Of a stretch of 7,447 nucleotides of DNA, positions 1-6,706 are shown in pieces; within the stretch, counting starts at the first letter, position 1, and every line of letters begins with the position of its first letter. This stretch comes from Caulobacteraceae bacterium (GTDB taxonomy: Bacteria; Pseudomonadota; Alphaproteobacteria; Caulobacterales; Caulobacteraceae): the NCBI GenBank assembly GCA_025351125.1, contig JANXWN010000457.1:1-7447 (forward strand), given 5' to 3'. The notes under the pieces were generated by a model. The model was not told the origin of the DNA, searched no databases, and worked only from the letters and a program-made list of their open reading frames with translations. The translations under genes and the position numbers were made by a program.

Positions 1-430
1 GTTGGCTGATCGCGTGCGATTGGAGCAGGAATCGCGCGCGCGCCGCCTCGGCGTGGGCGTTGGTCAGCGTCGCCTGCGCGCGCGCCAAAGGACCGCCTGT
101 CTGTTCCGCCGCCGCCTGATAAGGGCGCGGATCGATGATGAACAGCACCTGGCCCTTGCGCACCATGTCACCGTCCTTGAACCGGACGGACAGCAAATAC
201 CCCGAGACCCGCGGGCGCACGTCCACCGAGTCGCGCGCCGTGAACTGGCCGACGTAATCGTCCCAATCGGTGACGTTGGTCGCCAGCGGCTTAGCGACGG
301 TCACGCTCGGCGGCGGCGGCGCGGCGGGCGTCTTGGCGCCGCAACCGGCGAGAAGCCCCGCACAGAACAACGCGGCGACTGGCGCGGCGGCGAACCGGCG
401 GCGCGGGCGGGGTGGATAAATCACGATCAC
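1..430 (-). CDS. RND efflux periplasmic adaptor lipoprotein, N-terminal part (partial)
   Basis: Membrane-fusion (adaptor) subunit of a tripartite RND efflux pump, linking an inner-membrane RND transporter to an outer-membrane channel. The minus-strand frame is open from the left edge and gives 143 residues. A basic N-terminus (PPRPRRR, residues 6-12) and a hydrophobic stretch end in a lipobox, LLAGC, with Cys30 as the predicted lipidated residue, followed by a Pro/Ala linker (about 34-41). The family signature follows: DWDDYVGQF (55-63), then the first half of the biotinyl-lipoyl domain with VRPRVSGYL (71-79), VRFKDGDMVRKGQVLF (82-97) and IDPRPYQA (99-106). The Ala/Arg-rich start of the alpha-hairpin comes next; a GGP at 112-114 near its start is slightly unusual. 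No ATG is available. I chose GTG at 430; a second GTG at 424 is equally possible, and no strong Shine-Dalgarno sequence decides. The RND pump gene would be expected off the left edge, downstream of this gene. The drug or substrate cannot be told. Confidence 0.93.
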   Translation of the reverse strand, partial: MIVIYPPRPRRRFAAAPVAALFCAGLLAGCGAKTPAAPPPPSVTVAKPLATNVTDWDDYVGQFTARDSVDVRPRVSGYLLSVRFKDGDMVRKGQVLFIIDPRPYQAAAEQTGGPLARAQATLTNAHAEAARARFLLQSHAISQ

Positions 431-546
431 GGGGGCTTCTTTAGCCGCTATGACGACGCGCTCAACCCCGTATAGAACTTGAGCCGCCACGATTGGCGCG
501 ATACCAAGATGAACGGCAGATAAACGCCCTATCCCAGGCCCGTTCA

Positions 547-571
547 GGAACCGTCCGGCATAGACGCGGTT
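547..571 (+). promoter_or_regulatory. Candidate EcfG/RpoE2-type general stress promoter for the YXWGXW gene
   Basis: GGAAC at 547-551 is followed, 16 bases later, by GGTT at 568-571. The alphaproteobacterial general stress sigma factor EcfG (SigT, RpoE2) recognises GGAAC-N16/17-CGTT, so the match has one mismatch in the -10 element and the expected spacing. Transcription would begin near 576-580, leaving a leader of about 20 bases that holds the Shine-Dalgarno sequence TTAGGAG (584-590) before ATG 598. The position suits the gene. The motif is short, so this remains a candidate. The rest of the 431-597 intergenic region must also hold the promoter for the divergent adaptor gene, for which I see no convincing match. 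Confidence 0.45.
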
Positions 572-597
572 TAGAGCCTTAGCTTAGGAGCCTTGCC

Positions 598-1602
598 ATG
601 CGTGTTCTGCATTCCGCGTCGATCGCCCTGTTGATGAGCGTCGGCGCGCTAGCGCTTGCGGCGCCCGCGAGCGCGCAGGCATATGGAAGCGTCGGTTTTG
701 GTGTTCGCTTCGGTCCCCCCGGCCTTCCCGGGTATGAGCAACCGCCAGCGCCGGGATATGGTTATATCTGGACGCCGGGCTATTGGGCCTGGGATGACGA
801 TCAAGGTGACTATTACTGGATAAACGGCGAGTGGGTGCTGCCGCCACGAGCGGGATACCTGTGGACTCCGGGTTATTGGGGTTACGATGGCGGCTATTAC
901 GTCTTCAATCGTGGCTATTGGGGACCCAGGATCGGCTATTACGGCGGTATCAACTATGGTTACGGCTACGACGGCTATGGTTATGATGGCGGCTATTGGC
1001 GCGGTAACGCCTTCTTCTACAACAGTTACTACAACAATTTCGGGCGACGTCATTTCGAAAACAGTTATGAAAGCCATGAACATTTCAACCGTTCGGAAGA
1101 GGGTTGGAACCATCGCCGGGACGATCATCGCGATAGCGAGGGCCACGACCGTCGCGATTTTGGGCGTAATGACCAACGCAATGTCGTCGGCGCGCCCAAT
1201 GGCCAGGCCTTTCGCCAAGATCAGGGCCGCCGGCTAGGAGATCATAACTGGCAAAACCAGCAGGGGCGCGGTGTCGGCCAATCGCAAGTCAACGGCGGCG
1301 GTTATCGCGGAGCGTCGGCGGCGCAACCGCCACGTCAAACCTTTGCCGCGCCGCCATCGTATCCAGGGCGAGGGCCACAGATGTCCCAGGGTCGCCCACA
1401 GCCGCAACCGCAGATGTTTCAAGGTCGGCAACAGCCACAATCGCAGACTTTCCGAGCCCCACAAGCCGGGTTGCAAGGTCGACCCGCGCAATCGATGCCG
1501 GCGCCGCAGCCGCAACGACAGGCCCAACCCGCCCAGCAGGGTCAACCGCGCAACGAGGGTCCGCGCGGCGAAAATCACCCCCGCGAAGATCGCCGGCAAT
1601 AG
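598..1602 (+). CDS. Secreted YXWGXW-repeat protein with Q/P/R-rich tail
   Basis: Exported protein of 334 residues; the molecular function of this family is unknown. Residues 1-26 form a clear Sec signal peptide (Arg2, hydrophobic 7-22, cleavage after APASA at 26 or after Ala28). The mature N-terminus is aromatic and Gly-rich, with YXWGXW-type repeats: GYIWTPGYWAWDD (55-67), YYWINGEWVLPP (72-83), GYLWTPGYWGYDGGYY (86-101) and a degenerate NRGYWGPR (104-111). A Tyr/Gly run (113-133, GYDGYGYDGGYW) follows, then a His/Arg/Asp/Glu-rich charged stretch (about 150-195), and finally a low-complexity Gln/Pro/Arg tail (about 200-334) with short tandem repeats. The start is supported by TTAGGAG (584-590), seven bases before the ATG. 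The gene is divergent from the efflux adaptor and convergent with mnmA. It may be induced by general stress if the upstream EcfG-like motif is real. The tail is probably disordered; surface or periplasmic location is inferred from the signal peptide. Confidence 0.94.
   Translation: MRVLHSASIALLMSVGALALAAPASAQAYGSVGFGVRFGPPGLPGYEQPPAPGYGYIWTPGYWAWDDDQGDYYWINGEWVLPPRAGYLWTPGYWGYDGGYYVFNRGYWGPRIGYYGGINYGYGYDGYGYDGGYWRGNAFFYNSYYNNFGRRHFENSYESHEHFNRSEEGWNHRRDDHRDSEGHDRRDFGRNDQRNVVGAPNGQAFRQDQGRRLGDHNWQNQQGRGVGQSQVNGGGYRGASAAQPPRQTFAAPPSYPGRGPQMSQGRPQPQPQMFQGRQQPQSQTFRAPQAGLQGRPAQSMPAPQPQRQAQPAQQGQPRNEGPRGENHPREDRRQ
1375..1440 (+). repeat. Two imperfect 33-bp in-frame tandem repeats in the YXWGXW gene tail
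   Basis: Two adjacent 33-base units encode PQMSQGRPQPQ (1375-1407) and PQMFQGRQQPQ (1408-1440). A decayed third copy begins SQTF at 1441. The units differ at several third positions as well as at two residues, so this is an older duplication rather than a recent slippage product. Related fragments (LQGRPAQ) recur further on. Confidence 0.6.
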
Positions 1603-1615
1603 GGGGTAATCGACC

Positions 1616-2815
1616 TTATCGCGTCGCGCCGATGAATCCGCCGCCAAGCACGCGGTCGGGTTCATCGGCGGCGTGCAAAACGCACGCCTGACCGGGTGAA
1701 ACGGCTTCTTCCGGCGCATCGAACGCGACGCCGACGTCGCCCCCATCCGTCAACGTCAACCGCCCCGCGACCGGCGGTCTTGTCGAACGCACGCGCGCTA
1801 GAACCGGTTTGCCGACACCCGCCGCCTGCTGGATCGAGGTTTCATCGCCCAACCAATTGATCTCGCGTAAAATCAAACCCGCCGTCAGCAAGGCCTCGCG
1901 CGGCCCGACGACGACCTGACGCTTCGCCGCGTCCAACCGCACCACGAACAGAGGATCGCCGAGCGCGACGTTTAGACCCCGCCGCTGGCCGACGGTATAG
2001 CGGCTGACGCCCTCGTGACGCCCCAGCACGCGCCCGTCGATATGCACGATCTCTCCCCCCGCGCCGGGCCGCGGGCGCAGCTTGTCGACCACCGTGACAT
2101 AGCGGCCTTCGGGCACGAAACAGATGTCCTGACTGTCGGGCTTGTCGGCCACCGCCAAGCCAAGGGCTTGGGCGACCGCGCGCACCGCCGGCTTTTCCAG
2201 ATCACCGAGGGGGAAGCGCAGGTAATCAAGCTGATCGCGCGTCGTGGCGAACAGGAAATAGCTTTGGTCGCGACCGGCATCACGCGCTTGCCGCAGTTGC
2301 GGCGCGCCTGTCGGACCGACATCGCGTCGCACATAGTGACCGGTGGCGAGAGCCGCGGCGCCTAAATCACGCGCCACGTCCAACAGATCGCGGAACTTTA
2401 CGGTTTGATTGCAGCGCACGCACGGGATCGGCGTCTCGCCGCGCACGTAAGAGCCCGCGAAGTCCTCCATCACGGCGGCTTTGAACTTGGCTTCATAGTC
2501 CAGCACATAGTGCGGGATGCCGAGGGAATCGGCGGCGGCGCGCGCGTCGAGAATATCTTGACCAGCACAACACGCGCCCTTTTGGCGCACCGCCGCCCCG
2601 TGGTCGTAAAGTTGCAGAGTCACGCCCACCACGTCAAACCCCGCCCGCGTCAATAGCGCGGCGGTGACCGTCGAATCCACGCCGCCGGACATAGCCGCCA
2701 CCACCCGCGCGCCGGTTGGCAGGCCGGCCGCGATGCGCGCCGTCCGCTCAGCGTGTTCGACGAGGGTGGAATTAGTATTCATCGTATCGTCGCCGGCTCC
2801 GTTCCAGGCGGTCAT
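1616..2815 (-). CDS. mnmA: tRNA-specific 2-thiouridylase MnmA
   Basis: Cytosolic enzyme that uses ATP and a relayed persulfide sulfur to 2-thiolate U34 of the Lys, Glu and Gln tRNAs (the s2U of mnm5s2U). The protein has 399 residues, slightly longer than the usual 360-370 because of an N-terminal extension. The PP-loop that binds ATP is SGGVDS at 43-48. The alphaproteobacterial GACCAGQD follows at 80-87. The two catalytic cysteines are in place: Cys132 in PCVRCN (nucleophile) and Cys232 in DSQDICF. Other family marks are ATGHYVRRD (157-165), GRDQSYFLF (181-189) and YTVGQRRGL in the central domain, followed by the C-terminal beta-barrel domain. ATG 2815 was chosen because GAGG lies six bases upstream. 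ATG 2782 (MNTNSTL) is the main alternative and would give 388 residues. The gene is divergent from the DUF4282 gene and convergent with the YXWGXW gene. All catalytic motifs are intact. Confidence 0.97.
   Translation of the reverse strand: MTAWNGAGDDTMNTNSTLVEHAERTARIAAGLPTGARVVAAMSGGVDSTVTAALLTRAGFDVVGVTLQLYDHGAAVRQKGACCAGQDILDARAAADSLGIPHYVLDYEAKFKAAVMEDFAGSYVRGETPIPCVRCNQTVKFRDLLDVARDLGAAALATGHYVRRDVGPTGAPQLRQARDAGRDQSYFLFATTRDQLDYLRFPLGDLEKPAVRAVAQALGLAVADKPDSQDICFVPEGRYVTVVDKLRPRPGAGGEIVHIDGRVLGRHEGVSRYTVGQRRGLNVALGDPLFVVRLDAAKRQVVVGPREALLTAGLILREINWLGDETSIQQAAGVGKPVLARVRSTRPPVAGRLTLTDGGDVGVAFDAPEEAVSPGQACVLHAADEPDRVLGGGFIGATR
1627..1688. other. Tandem hairpins within the mnmA 3' end, just past the convergent YXWGXW gene
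   Basis: Arms 1627-1639 and 1658-1670 form a 13-bp stem whose only imperfection is one T/G opposition. The loop can fold further (1640-1644 with 1652-1657, one bulged base), giving a hairpin of about 18 bp. A second hairpin follows immediately: GGCGTGC (1670-1676), loop AAAAC, GCACGCC (1682-1688). In plus-strand RNA the odd pair is a U-G wobble; in minus-strand RNA it is an A-C mismatch. The fold is therefore better in a transcript coming from the YXWGXW gene, 25 bases past its stop codon. No U-run follows, so it is not a classical intrinsic terminator. It could be a 3'-end stabilising structure, or chance in GC-rich coding DNA. Confidence 0.35.
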
Positions 2816-2946
2816 GTAAGGCCTCGACGGCCGCGTGGCGAGCCCGCGCGCGCGCCACGGCCCATTGCCGTCGGCGTCGCGCGCTGATAGCCGTGCGCTT
2901 ATACGCATGGACGCCATCGGACGGCGGAGCGACGCGAGGCATGGCG

Positions 2947-3309
2947 ATGGTGGATCAAATTCGGCGAAGCGTCAGCGGGCGAGGGCGGATGTGGGACGTC
3001 CTCACCTTCGAGCGCATGATCACCGGCCCGGTTATTCATTTGGTGTATTGGGCGGGACTTGGCGTCATCGTCATCGCGGCGTTTTCCGTGGTCGGCGCGG
3101 CGGTTGGGGTGGCGTTCCGCGAAGGCAGCCCGATCGCCATCCTGTTGGCCCTGCCGGTTTTGGTGGTCGGCCTGCTGATCGTCGGCGTCGCCGGCCTGCT
3201 GTGGCGCGCGTTTTGTGAGTTCTATGTCGCCATCTTCCGTATCGGCGACGATTTGGCCGCCCTGCGCCGCGCGAGCGAGGCGGACGGGACCCCGAACAAG
3301 CTCGGGTAG
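2947..3309 (+). CDS. DUF4282 family small membrane protein
   Basis: Inner-membrane protein of 120 residues and unknown function. It matches what I know of the DUF4282 pattern: an N-terminal [15 protein letters not shown] (16-30) leading into a first membrane helix (about 30-55, containing [12 protein letters not shown]), a short Arg/Glu loop (57-61), a second helix (about 63-85), and the characteristic end [23 protein letters not shown] (86-108) with the conserved W-R...E...FRI..L pattern. The tail after 108 is charged and probably cytoplasmic. I chose ATG 2947 because GAGG (2936-2939) sits seven bases before it; ATG 2941 is too close to that site, and GTG 2893 would add an unconserved extension. 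The gene is divergent from mnmA across about 130 bases. It is followed by a 233-base gap before ctrA, so it is probably transcribed separately. Confidence 0.86.
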   Translation: MVDQIRRSVSGRGRMWDVLTFERMITGPVIHLVYWAGLGVIVIAAFSVVGAAVGVAFREGSPIAILLALPVLVVGLLIVGVAGLLWRAFCEFYVAIFRIGDDLAALRRASEADGTPNKLG

Positions 3310-3542
3310 CGACCGGCGTGCTCGCCACGACGCGGCGTTGAAACTCACAACACGTGGTCGCCGCGGTGCATTACGGCTGATCGCCCCCTCCGGCCCGATC
3401 ACGAAAGAGTCATCACACTATTTTGCACTCTGCTCCGATTGACTCTTGGCGGCCGGGGGCAAATCGGCCTAGCGAATCGTTTGTTAACCTTTTTGGCGGG
3501 TTGATGTCGGCGCCTCTTTCATTCGGTGGGGAGTTCTCGGTT
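3310..3542 (+). promoter_or_regulatory. ctrA upstream region: three GANTC sites and a CtrA-like box
   Basis: This 233-base gap has no gene. It holds three GANTC sites, the CcrM adenine-methylation sequence: GAGTC 3407-3411, GACTC 3441-3445 and GAATC 3474-3478. Their start-to-start spacings are 34 and 33 bases. A GTTAACC sequence (3483-3489) matches the right half of the CtrA box TTAA-N7-TTAAC; the left half would be CGAA at 3473-3476, with exact N7 spacing, and it overlaps the third GANTC. In Caulobacter the ctrA P1 promoter is controlled by CcrM methylation and by CtrA itself, so the same wiring is plausible here. A 7-bp inverted repeat (3331-3337 with 3359-3365) lies closer to the DUF4282 gene and has no clear role. 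GGGGAG (3528-3533) serves as the ctrA ribosome binding site. Confidence 0.55.
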
Positions 3543-4235
3543 ATGCGGGTTTTGTTGGTTGAAGATGATCGCGCCGTAGCGCGCGGGATCGAGCTTTTAC
3601 TCAAGGCGGAAGGCTTTAACGTTTACACCACTGATCTTGGCGAAGAAGGCATCGATCTAGGCAAGATTTATGACTACGACATGATTTTGCTCGATCTGAA
3701 CCTGCCGGACATGAGCGGCATGGACGTCTTGCGCACCCTGCGCGCGGCGCGGATCGATACCCCGGTTATGATCCTGAGCGGCAGCGCGGAGATTGAGACG
3801 AAGGTCAAAACCTTGGGCGGCGGGGCCGACGATTATCTGACCAAACCGTTCAACCGCGAGGAATTGGTCGCCCGCATCCATGCGGTGGTGCGGCGCTCGA
3901 AGGGCCACTCGCAGTCGATCATCCGCACCGGAGACATTGCAGTCAATCTCGACGGCAAGACCGTGGAGGTGGCCGGCGCGCGCGTGCACCTGACCGGTAA
4001 GGAATACCAAATGTTGGAGTTGCTGTCCCTGCGCAAGGGCACCACGCTCACCAAGGAAATGTTCCTCAATCATCTCTACGGCGGCATGGACGAGCCCGAA
4101 CTGAAGATCATCGATGTGTTCATTTGCAAGCTGCGCAAGAAACTCAAAGGCGCCGGCGATGACCACTGCATCGAAACGGTATGGGGCCGCGGCTATGTGC
4201 TGCGCGACCCGATCGAGGTGAAAGCGGCGGCCTAG
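3543..4235 (+). CDS. ctrA: Cell-cycle/motility response regulator CtrA
   Basis: OmpR-class response regulator, the alphaproteobacterial master regulator that receives phosphate from the CckA-ChpT relay. It is essential and represses replication in Caulobacter, and mainly controls motility and related functions in several other orders. The protein has 230 residues, the usual CtrA length. The receiver domain (1-115) has the acidic pocket Glu7-Asp8-Asp9, phospho-acceptor Asp51 in LLDLNLP, and Lys101 in LTKPF. The linker [13 protein letters not shown] (113-125) is typical. The winged-helix domain (about 130-222) contains the near-invariant [18 protein letters not shown] (149-166), [18 protein letters not shown] and [11 protein letters not shown]. 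The chain ends in Ala-Ala-Ala; Caulobacter CtrA is degraded by ClpXP through an alanine-ended tail, so the same is likely here. ATG 3543 is chosen because homologues begin MRVLLVEDD and a GGGGAG precedes it. The upstream region suggests methylation-dependent control and autoregulation. No key residue is missing. Confidence 0.97.
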   Translation: MRVLLVEDDRAVARGIELLLKAEGFNVYTTDLGEEGIDLGKIYDYDMILLDLNLPDMSGMDVLRTLRAARIDTPVMILSGSAEIETKVKTLGGGADDYLTKPFNREELVARIHAVVRRSKGHSQSIIRTGDIAVNLDGKTVEVAGARVHLTGKEYQMLELLSLRKGTTLTKEMFLNHLYGGMDEPELKIIDVFICKLRKKLKGAGDDHCIETVWGRGYVLRDPIEVKAAA

Positions 4236-4305
4236 CAGAATAGCTATTGCCTCCCCTTTTTGAGGACGGCGGGGCGGCAGACGACGTCCGGCGACGGGAG
4301 GCGTG
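4236..4305. other. ctrA to peptidase spacer with a 10-bp palindrome and T-run
   Basis: Just after the ctrA stop codon lies a perfect 10-bp palindrome, AATAGCTATT (4239-4248). It is followed by CCTC (4250-4253), a T-run (4257-4261) and GAGG (4262-4265). The AT-rich palindrome would make only a weak stem, so this is a poor intrinsic terminator for ctrA. GGGAGG (4296-4301) is the ribosome binding site of the peptidase. Partial read-through from ctrA into the peptidase is possible. Confidence 0.3.
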
Positions 4306-6705
4306 ATGAACAGAATTTTCGCCCTGGTCGGCGTGCTGCTCGCGGCTTTCGCGATATTCTATCTTGCCACCGCGACGCCGCCGCCGAGATCCGCCGACGC
4401 GCCGGCGACCACGTTCTCCGCTAAACGCGCGATGGTCGATATCGCCGTGATGGCCAAGGTTCCCCACCCGGTCGGCTCACCCGCCAACGGCGATGTGCGC
4501 GACTATCTGTTGGATCGGATGACGGCGCTGGGGCTTAGCCCGCGCGTCGCGCGCAGCGAAAGCCTGCGGGTTCGCGCCATACAAGACGCGGTTTACGCGG
4601 GCGACGCCGACGTCGAAAACGTTGTCGGCGTCCTGGCCGGTTCCGACCGTTCACGCCCGGCCCTCGCCCTCATGGCTCATTACGACAGCGTGCCAGGCTC
4701 GCCTGGGGCGGCGGACGACATTACCGGCGTGGCCGACGTGTTGGAAATTGTGCGGGCGATCAAAGCTCAAGGCGTGCCGGCGCGCGACGTCGTGGTGGCG
4801 ATCACCGACGGCGAGGAAGCTGGATTGCTGGGGGCTCAAGCCTTCTTCGATGCCGATGCTTTAGCGTCGCACGTCGGCTTTGTGATCAATTTGGAGTCGC
4901 GTGGCGGCGGCGGCCGGGCGGCGATGTTCGAGACCGGCGCCGACAACGGAGCGGTCATCGACCTCTTTGCGCGCACCGCCAAATCACCCGACGCCAACGC
5001 CCTCACCGCCTATGTTTATAAGCTGTTGCCCAACGATACCGACTTCAGCGTCGCGCGGGCGCGCAACATACCGGGACTCAACTACGCCTTCATCGGCCGG
5101 CAGTTCGACTATCACTCCCCCAGTTCCACGGTCGCGGCGCTCGACCAAGGGTCCGTGCAGCAAATGGGTGATCAGGCGTTGGGAACCGCGCGGGCGTTGG
5201 CTTTCTCGCCCACCTTGCCAAAAAGGGCGCCCGACGCCGTCTATAGCGACGTGTTCGGGCTGTCGGTCATCGCCTATCCCACCTGGGGCGGATGGATCGT
5301 TTTAGCGGCGGCGCTGGGCTTGATGGCGATCGGCCACGCCCGCTTGGCCGCCGAAGAGCGGCCGTCTTGGATCGACGTTCTGCAAGGGTCCGGCGCGGCG
5401 CTGTTGGTCTTGCTCGCAGCGGCCCTGCTCCTGCTCCTTACCCGCCACGCCACCGGCGTCGGCAGTGGTTGGTTCGCCTATCGTCCGCTGTTAGCGCGGT
5501 TTGCGCCGTTTGAAGTGGCGATGGCGTTGAGCGGCTTGGCCGGATTGTTGATCATCGGCGCGGCGGTGCAAACCGGCCGCGGGCGTTGGCCGATAGCGAT
5601 CGGCGCTTTGGCGCTGGGCGTGTTGACGTTTTTCGTCGGCGATTTCGATGTCGCCGCGCTGGTTGTCGGCGGCGCCGTGGCGGCGCTGGCCGGCTTGCTG
5701 GTCGCCCGCCGCGCGCGGACCACCGGGACGTGGGCGGGCGTCATTCTGACCGGCTTGGCGGCCGCCTTGGCGGTACAGATCGTCGCTCCGACCGCAGCTT
5801 TTTTGATCGCTTGGCCGCTGATCGCCGCGTGTGCTTGCGCGGCCTTGACCGGTTGGGGCACGCGGCGCGCGCCCATCACACTTGTACCCGCCGTGGGGAT
5901 CGCGACCTTGGCCCTGGCGTGGCTGGGTGGTTTTTTTCATGCCTTGCTGCAGGGTTTGGATATGCCCGCGGGACCGGCGATTATCGTTGCCCTGGGCGCC
6001 ATGCTGCTGTGGCCCTTAACCCAACCCGCCACGTCCGAGTCCAAATACGGGTGTACGACGAGCCTTGTCCCGCTGGCGTCGGGATTGGTGATCGCCGTGT
6101 GGCTGAACCTGACGTCGCCGTGGACGGCGCGCCGGCCAGCCGCCGCGGAACCGCTGTATATCGTCGATGCGGACGGCAAGGCGTGGCGCGCGGCGCCGCT
6201 TCCGCTCGCGCCGTGGACCAAACATCTGCTAATCGCCGACGGCGGCGTTTACGGTGAACGGGATTTTCCGGGATTGCCGGGTAAGTTCGGCGCCGTGCCG
6301 GGGTCCGGCCAGATCGCGGCGCCCCTGATTGCGACCACGGCGCCCATCTTAGTCAGTCACGACAGCGACGGAACGGTCACGCTGCGCGCCGGACCAAGTT
6401 TCGCCGCGCAAAACCTTGACTTGCGTGTCGGCGAACCGGTGAGCGATGTTCGGATCAACGGCAAGCCGGCCGCCATTCTCACGCGTCCGGGCGCGTGGAC
6501 GCATCTGCGCCGTCAAGCGGCGCGCGAGGATTTGATCTTGACGTTTCGCTCGTCTGGGACGGGCGACATCACCGTCAATTCCGCCACGATCACCGACGGC
6601 CCGCCCGCCGGGACAGGCCCCCTGCCCGCCATGCCGCCGAACGTCATGGCGTGGGACCGCGCCGGATCGACCGTTTTACTCAGAACGTGGGTGGCGAAGT
6701 GGTAA
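4306..6705 (+). CDS. Multipass membrane M28 family metallopeptidase
   Basis: Membrane-bound zinc exopeptidase-like protein of 799 residues, with the layout of the ERMP1/Fxna and yeast vacuolar Pff1 group: an M28 domain followed by many membrane helices. An N-terminal anchor (about 4-21) precedes the peptidase domain (about 40-300). The di-zinc site is complete: His125 in AHYDS, Asp137 in AADD, catalytic Glu170 and ligand Glu171 in TDGEEAGLLG, Glu197 in NLESRG, and His270 in DYHSPSST. About ten hydrophobic segments follow (near 320-343, 358-378, 402-421, 429-445, 449-467, 476-493, 496-515, 524-545, 556-571, 587-602). A C-terminal domain of nearly 200 residues (603-799), probably periplasmic and beta-rich, ends the chain. 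ATG 4306 is preferred over GTG 4303 because GGGAGG (4296-4301) is only one base from the GTG; spacing to the ATG is four bases. The gene lies 70 bases after ctrA and converges with the porin gene. The substrate is unknown; a periplasmic active site is inferred. Confidence 0.92.
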   Translation: MNRIFALVGVLLAAFAIFYLATATPPPRSADAPATTFSAKRAMVDIAVMAKVPHPVGSPANGDVRDYLLDRMTALGLSPRVARSESLRVRAIQDAVYAGDADVENVVGVLAGSDRSRPALALMAHYDSVPGSPGAADDITGVADVLEIVRAIKAQGVPARDVVVAITDGEEAGLLGAQAFFDADALASHVGFVINLESRGGGGRAAMFETGADNGAVIDLFARTAKSPDANALTAYVYKLLPNDTDFSVARARNIPGLNYAFIGRQFDYHSPSSTVAALDQGSVQQMGDQALGTARALAFSPTLPKRAPDAVYSDVFGLSVIAYPTWGGWIVLAAALGLMAIGHARLAAEERPSWIDVLQGSGAALLVLLAAALLLLLTRHATGVGSGWFAYRPLLARFAPFEVAMALSGLAGLLIIGAAVQTGRGRWPIAIGALALGVLTFFVGDFDVAALVVGGAVAALAGLLVARRARTTGTWAGVILTGLAAALAVQIVAPTAAFLIAWPLIAACACAALTGWGTRRAPITLVPAVGIATLALAWLGGFFHALLQGLDMPAGPAIIVALGAMLLWPLTQPATSESKYGCTTSLVPLASGLVIAVWLNLTSPWTARRPAAAEPLYIVDADGKAWRAAPLPLAPWTKHLLIADGGVYGERDFPGLPGKFGAVPGSGQIAAPLIATTAPILVSHDSDGTVTLRAGPSFAAQNLDLRVGEPVSDVRINGKPAAILTRPGAWTHLRRQAAREDLILTFRSSGTGDITVNSATITDGPPAGTGPLPAMPPNVMAWDRAGSTVLLRTWVAKW

Positions 6706-6706
6706 C

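Noticed and set aside
2..475. Open frame of 157 codons on the plus strand
   Set aside because: It is the Arg-rich shadow of the efflux adaptor gene on the other strand, which has a lipobox and clear family motifs.
649..1218. Hydrophobic 189-codon frame antisense to the YXWGXW gene, looking like a membrane protein
   Set aside because: Its Ile/Val/Ala-rich sequence is what the reverse complement of Tyr/Asp/Gly codons gives. There is no independent start signal or family pattern.
887..1237. Thr/Ala/Met-rich plus-strand frame inside the YXWGXW gene
   Set aside because: Its low-complexity composition results from reading the repetitive Tyr/Gly codons in another frame.
2781..2805. GGAAC-N16-CGAT on the minus strand, resembling an EcfG promoter for mnmA
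   Set aside because: Its -10 element overlaps the alternative ATG at 2782, and the whole motif lies inside the coding region if translation starts at 2815, so it cannot serve mnmA.
2816..2917. Longer mnmA start at 2917
   Set aside because: It would add 34 Arg-rich residues not expected in MnmA and overlap the leader of the divergent gene; ATG 2815 has a GAGG at good spacing.
3331..3365. 7-bp inverted repeat after the DUF4282 gene as a terminator
   Set aside because: The 21-base loop and lack of a T-run make it unconvincing.
3423..3542. N-terminal extension of ctrA (ATG 3423 or ATG 3504)
   Set aside because: CtrA proteins begin MRVLLVEDD, the GGGGAG ribosome site points to ATG 3543, and the extension covers the GANTC and CtrA-box region.
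5586..6257. 223-codon Arg-rich plus-strand frame within the peptidase gene
   Set aside because: It is a frame-shifted reading of GC-rich membrane-helix codons, with no family resemblance; the peptidase frame is intact throughout.
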